From the NCBI GenBank assembly GCA_905209765.1, contig CAJLUE010000089.1:1-6224 (forward strand): 6,224 nucleotides of DNA, written 5' to 3'. The translations under genes and the position numbers were made by a program. Positions 4,804 to 6,224 of the stretch are shown piece after piece; positions within the stretch are counted from its first letter, which is position 1; every line of letters starts with the position of its first letter. The notes beneath the pieces are model-generated. The model saw only the letters and a program-made list of their open reading frames with translations, did not search any database and had not been told where the DNA came from. Source of the stretch: an uncultured Collinsella sp. (GTDB lineage: Bacteria > Actinomycetota > Coriobacteriia > Coriobacteriales > Coriobacteriaceae).

Positions 4804-6224
4804 ATGAAAGATGAAACGATGGGCCAAGAGGATGCGGCCCAAGATGCAGAAGCGTGTGCCGAGGCCCTGGAGAGCCTAGACCGGATTGCGCTAGACGAGC
4901 TCTCGTTTAGCGATTCGGCCGTCGACGCACAGGACGAGGCGCACGAAGACACCGAGGACGAAGTCAGCGACGCCAAAGACGCTCCTGACGAAGCCGAAGC
5001 CGAAGCCGAAGAGGACGATAGCAGGGCCGACGACCAGCCCGAATCCGACACGAGCGAGGAAACCATCTTGCTCGACAGCTTGCCGGCCGAAGATTCGCTG
5101 ACCCGCGAGCTCCCTGGCTTAGGCTCCGCGCCTGCCGTGGACGAGACCATCGCCATGGGCGATATCCCCCTGCCGTCCGTTCCCTCAGCGCACGAAGCCG
5201 AGGTTCGTCATCGCAAGATGTCGCCCAAGCGCCGCAACCTGATGGTTGCCGGCGTAGTGGCCGTCGCGCTCGTCGCCGGCGGCGCAGGCTATGCTGCCTG
5301 GAACGGATATCAGCAAGAGCAGGCCGCCGTTGCCGCCGCCAGTGCGCACACGATGATGTCGGTGCAGATTGGCGTGCATGCCGCGGGCCTCGACTGCTCA
5401 ACTGGCTCCAAGATCCCCGTGCAGGTGAGCGGGCAGGACTCTGACGGCTCCTCTGTGAGCGAGACGCTCTACGTTGACGAGCATGGTCGCGGCATCAAGC
5501 TGCTGCCCGGTGACTATACGCTCTCCGTCGCTGGGTCCCCCATCGCAGCCGACGGTACCATTTACACCGTGCCGACCACCAAGGCGCAGGTCACGATTAA
5601 GAGCGATGGGCAGGATTTGAGTGCCCAGGCCACCTTTAAGCTCAAGGTGCCTTCGGCCGACACGGTAACTGACGACCAGATCGATGCCGCCGCCAAGTAT
5701 GCCGAGGAAGGCGGCGCGAGCTCTGCCGCCGCGGCAAAGATACTCCAGCAGGCGGCAATTACACGCCGCGATGCCGCCGCCAACGCCGTAAGCGCAAGCG
5801 AGGCACAGTCCGCCCGCGATGCCGGCGCTCGACACAAGGCGACGAACCTGTATCAGCTCGATATTCCGGTTGAGTGGTACGGCAAGGTCGCAACCTGGCA
5901 AAACGGCAGCACGCTGTGCATTTATCTGGACGGCGACACCAACACGCCGCTCGTGACGCTCGTCGCGGTGCGCGACGGCGAGAGCTTTACGCCCGATGAG
6001 GGCGATGCGGTTTTGGGTGCGGCAAACCTCGGCAACGGCTACACCGTCTACGCCAGCGGCCCCGTCTATCCGTACGTGGTGCCCCAGACCATCAACGGAC
6101 GCACGCAAGACCCCGTGTCGACCTACCCCATGGACACGGCCATTGAGCTTGTCGAGCTCACGACCGGCAACCGCTACACCTATAGCCAGATCAAGAACGT
6201 GCTGGTCGGCAAAGACGGCAAGGC
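4804..6224 (+). CDS. Single-pass membrane protein with acidic cytoplasmic N-terminus and large extracytoplasmic region (C-terminus beyond window)
   Basis: 473 codons are present and the frame is still open at the right edge. Residues 1-100 are disordered-looking and extremely acidic: 39 Asp/Glu against 4 Lys/Arg, with the run EAEAEAEE at 63-70. A basic patch RHRKMSPKRR (135-144) precedes one hydrophobic helix (about 146-166, rich in Val, Ala and Gly), which predicts N-in/C-out topology with no cleaved signal peptide. Outside, an Ala-rich linker (171-183) leads to a beta-rich domain (about 186-282). Its stretch YVDEHGRGIKLLPGDYTLSV resembles carboxypeptidase-regulatory or prealbumin-like folds. 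An Ala-rich helical segment follows (about 289-345), then an alpha/beta domain from about 348 (LYQLDIPVEWYGKVATW) that resembles a domain common in Coriobacteriia surface proteins, from memory. C198 and C372 are the only outward cysteines. Function is unknown; a surface or envelope role is inferred. It has its own promoter and is separated from the upstream pair by a terminator. Confidence 0.88.
   Translation, partial: MKDETMGQEDAAQDAEACAEALESLDRIALDELSFSDSAVDAQDEAHEDTEDEVSDAKDAPDEAEAEAEEDDSRADDQPESDTSEETILLDSLPAEDSLTRELPGLGSAPAVDETIAMGDIPLPSVPSAHEAEVRHRKMSPKRRNLMVAGVVAVALVAGGAGYAAWNGYQQEQAAVAAASAHTMMSVQIGVHAAGLDCSTGSKIPVQVSGQDSDGSSVSETLYVDEHGRGIKLLPGDYTLSVAGSPIAADGTIYTVPTTKAQVTIKSDGQDLSAQATFKLKVPSADTVTDDQIDAAAKYAEEGGASSAAAAKILQQAAITRRDAAANAVSASEAQSARDAGARHKATNLYQLDIPVEWYGKVATWQNGSTLCIYLDGDTNTPLVTLVAVRDGESFTPDEGDAVLGAANLGNGYTVYASGPVYPYVVPQTINGRTQDPVSTYPMDTAIELVELTTGNRYTYSQIKNVLVGKDGK

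Noticed and set aside
3228..5156. 642-codon open frame on the minus strand
   Set aside because: It runs through the antisense of the TetR gene end, the membrane-protein gene, the terminator and the start of the next gene. A real gene would not be expected to cross a perfect terminator hairpin and three recognisable genes. Its Ser/Ala-rich start is the antisense of the acidic repeats.
5398..6108. 236-codon open frame on the minus strand
   Set aside because: Antisense shadow of the membrane-anchored protein, which has a consistent topology and its own promoter and ribosome site. No domain is recognisable in the antisense product.

Overview
The window is high-GC bacterial DNA (roughly 60% GC by eye). 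Its gene style suggests the class Coriobacteriia, most likely a gut Collinsella or close relative. This rests on my recognition of three things: a GltD-like flavoprotein with many iron-sulfur clusters, a DUF5692-type membrane protein, and a single-pass protein with a very acidic N-terminus. The assignment is an inference, because there is no rRNA or other marker gene here.

Layout. Positions 1-2651 on the minus strand hold most of a large FAD/NAD(P)H oxidoreductase. 883 codons are present and the C-terminus runs off the left edge, inside a second ferredoxin module. A control region of about 190 bp (2652-2840) separates it from a divergent plus-strand pair: a TetR-family regulator (2841-3503) and, 63 bp further on, a nine-helix, tryptophan-rich membrane protein (3567-4574). 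A perfect 15-bp-stem intrinsic terminator (4643-4684) closes that pair. After a short promoter region, a second plus-strand unit begins with a membrane-anchored protein of unknown function (4804 to the right edge, incomplete).

How it may work together. The divergent region carries three inverted repeats in about 70 bp: two perfect TTGACR-N3-YGTCAA palindromes and one 19-bp degenerate palindrome with the look of a TetR operator. The simplest reading is that the regulator controls both itself plus the membrane gene and the divergent redox enzyme, making a ligand-responsive module of redox enzyme and membrane protein. Its substrate cannot be read from the sequence. The leader of the oxidoreductase gene also contains a possible 25-codon Cys-rich ORF whose stop overlaps the enzyme's start as ATGA.

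No tRNA, rRNA, CRISPR array, insertion sequence or other mobile element was seen. The very long ORFs on the strands opposite the real genes are codon-bias shadows.
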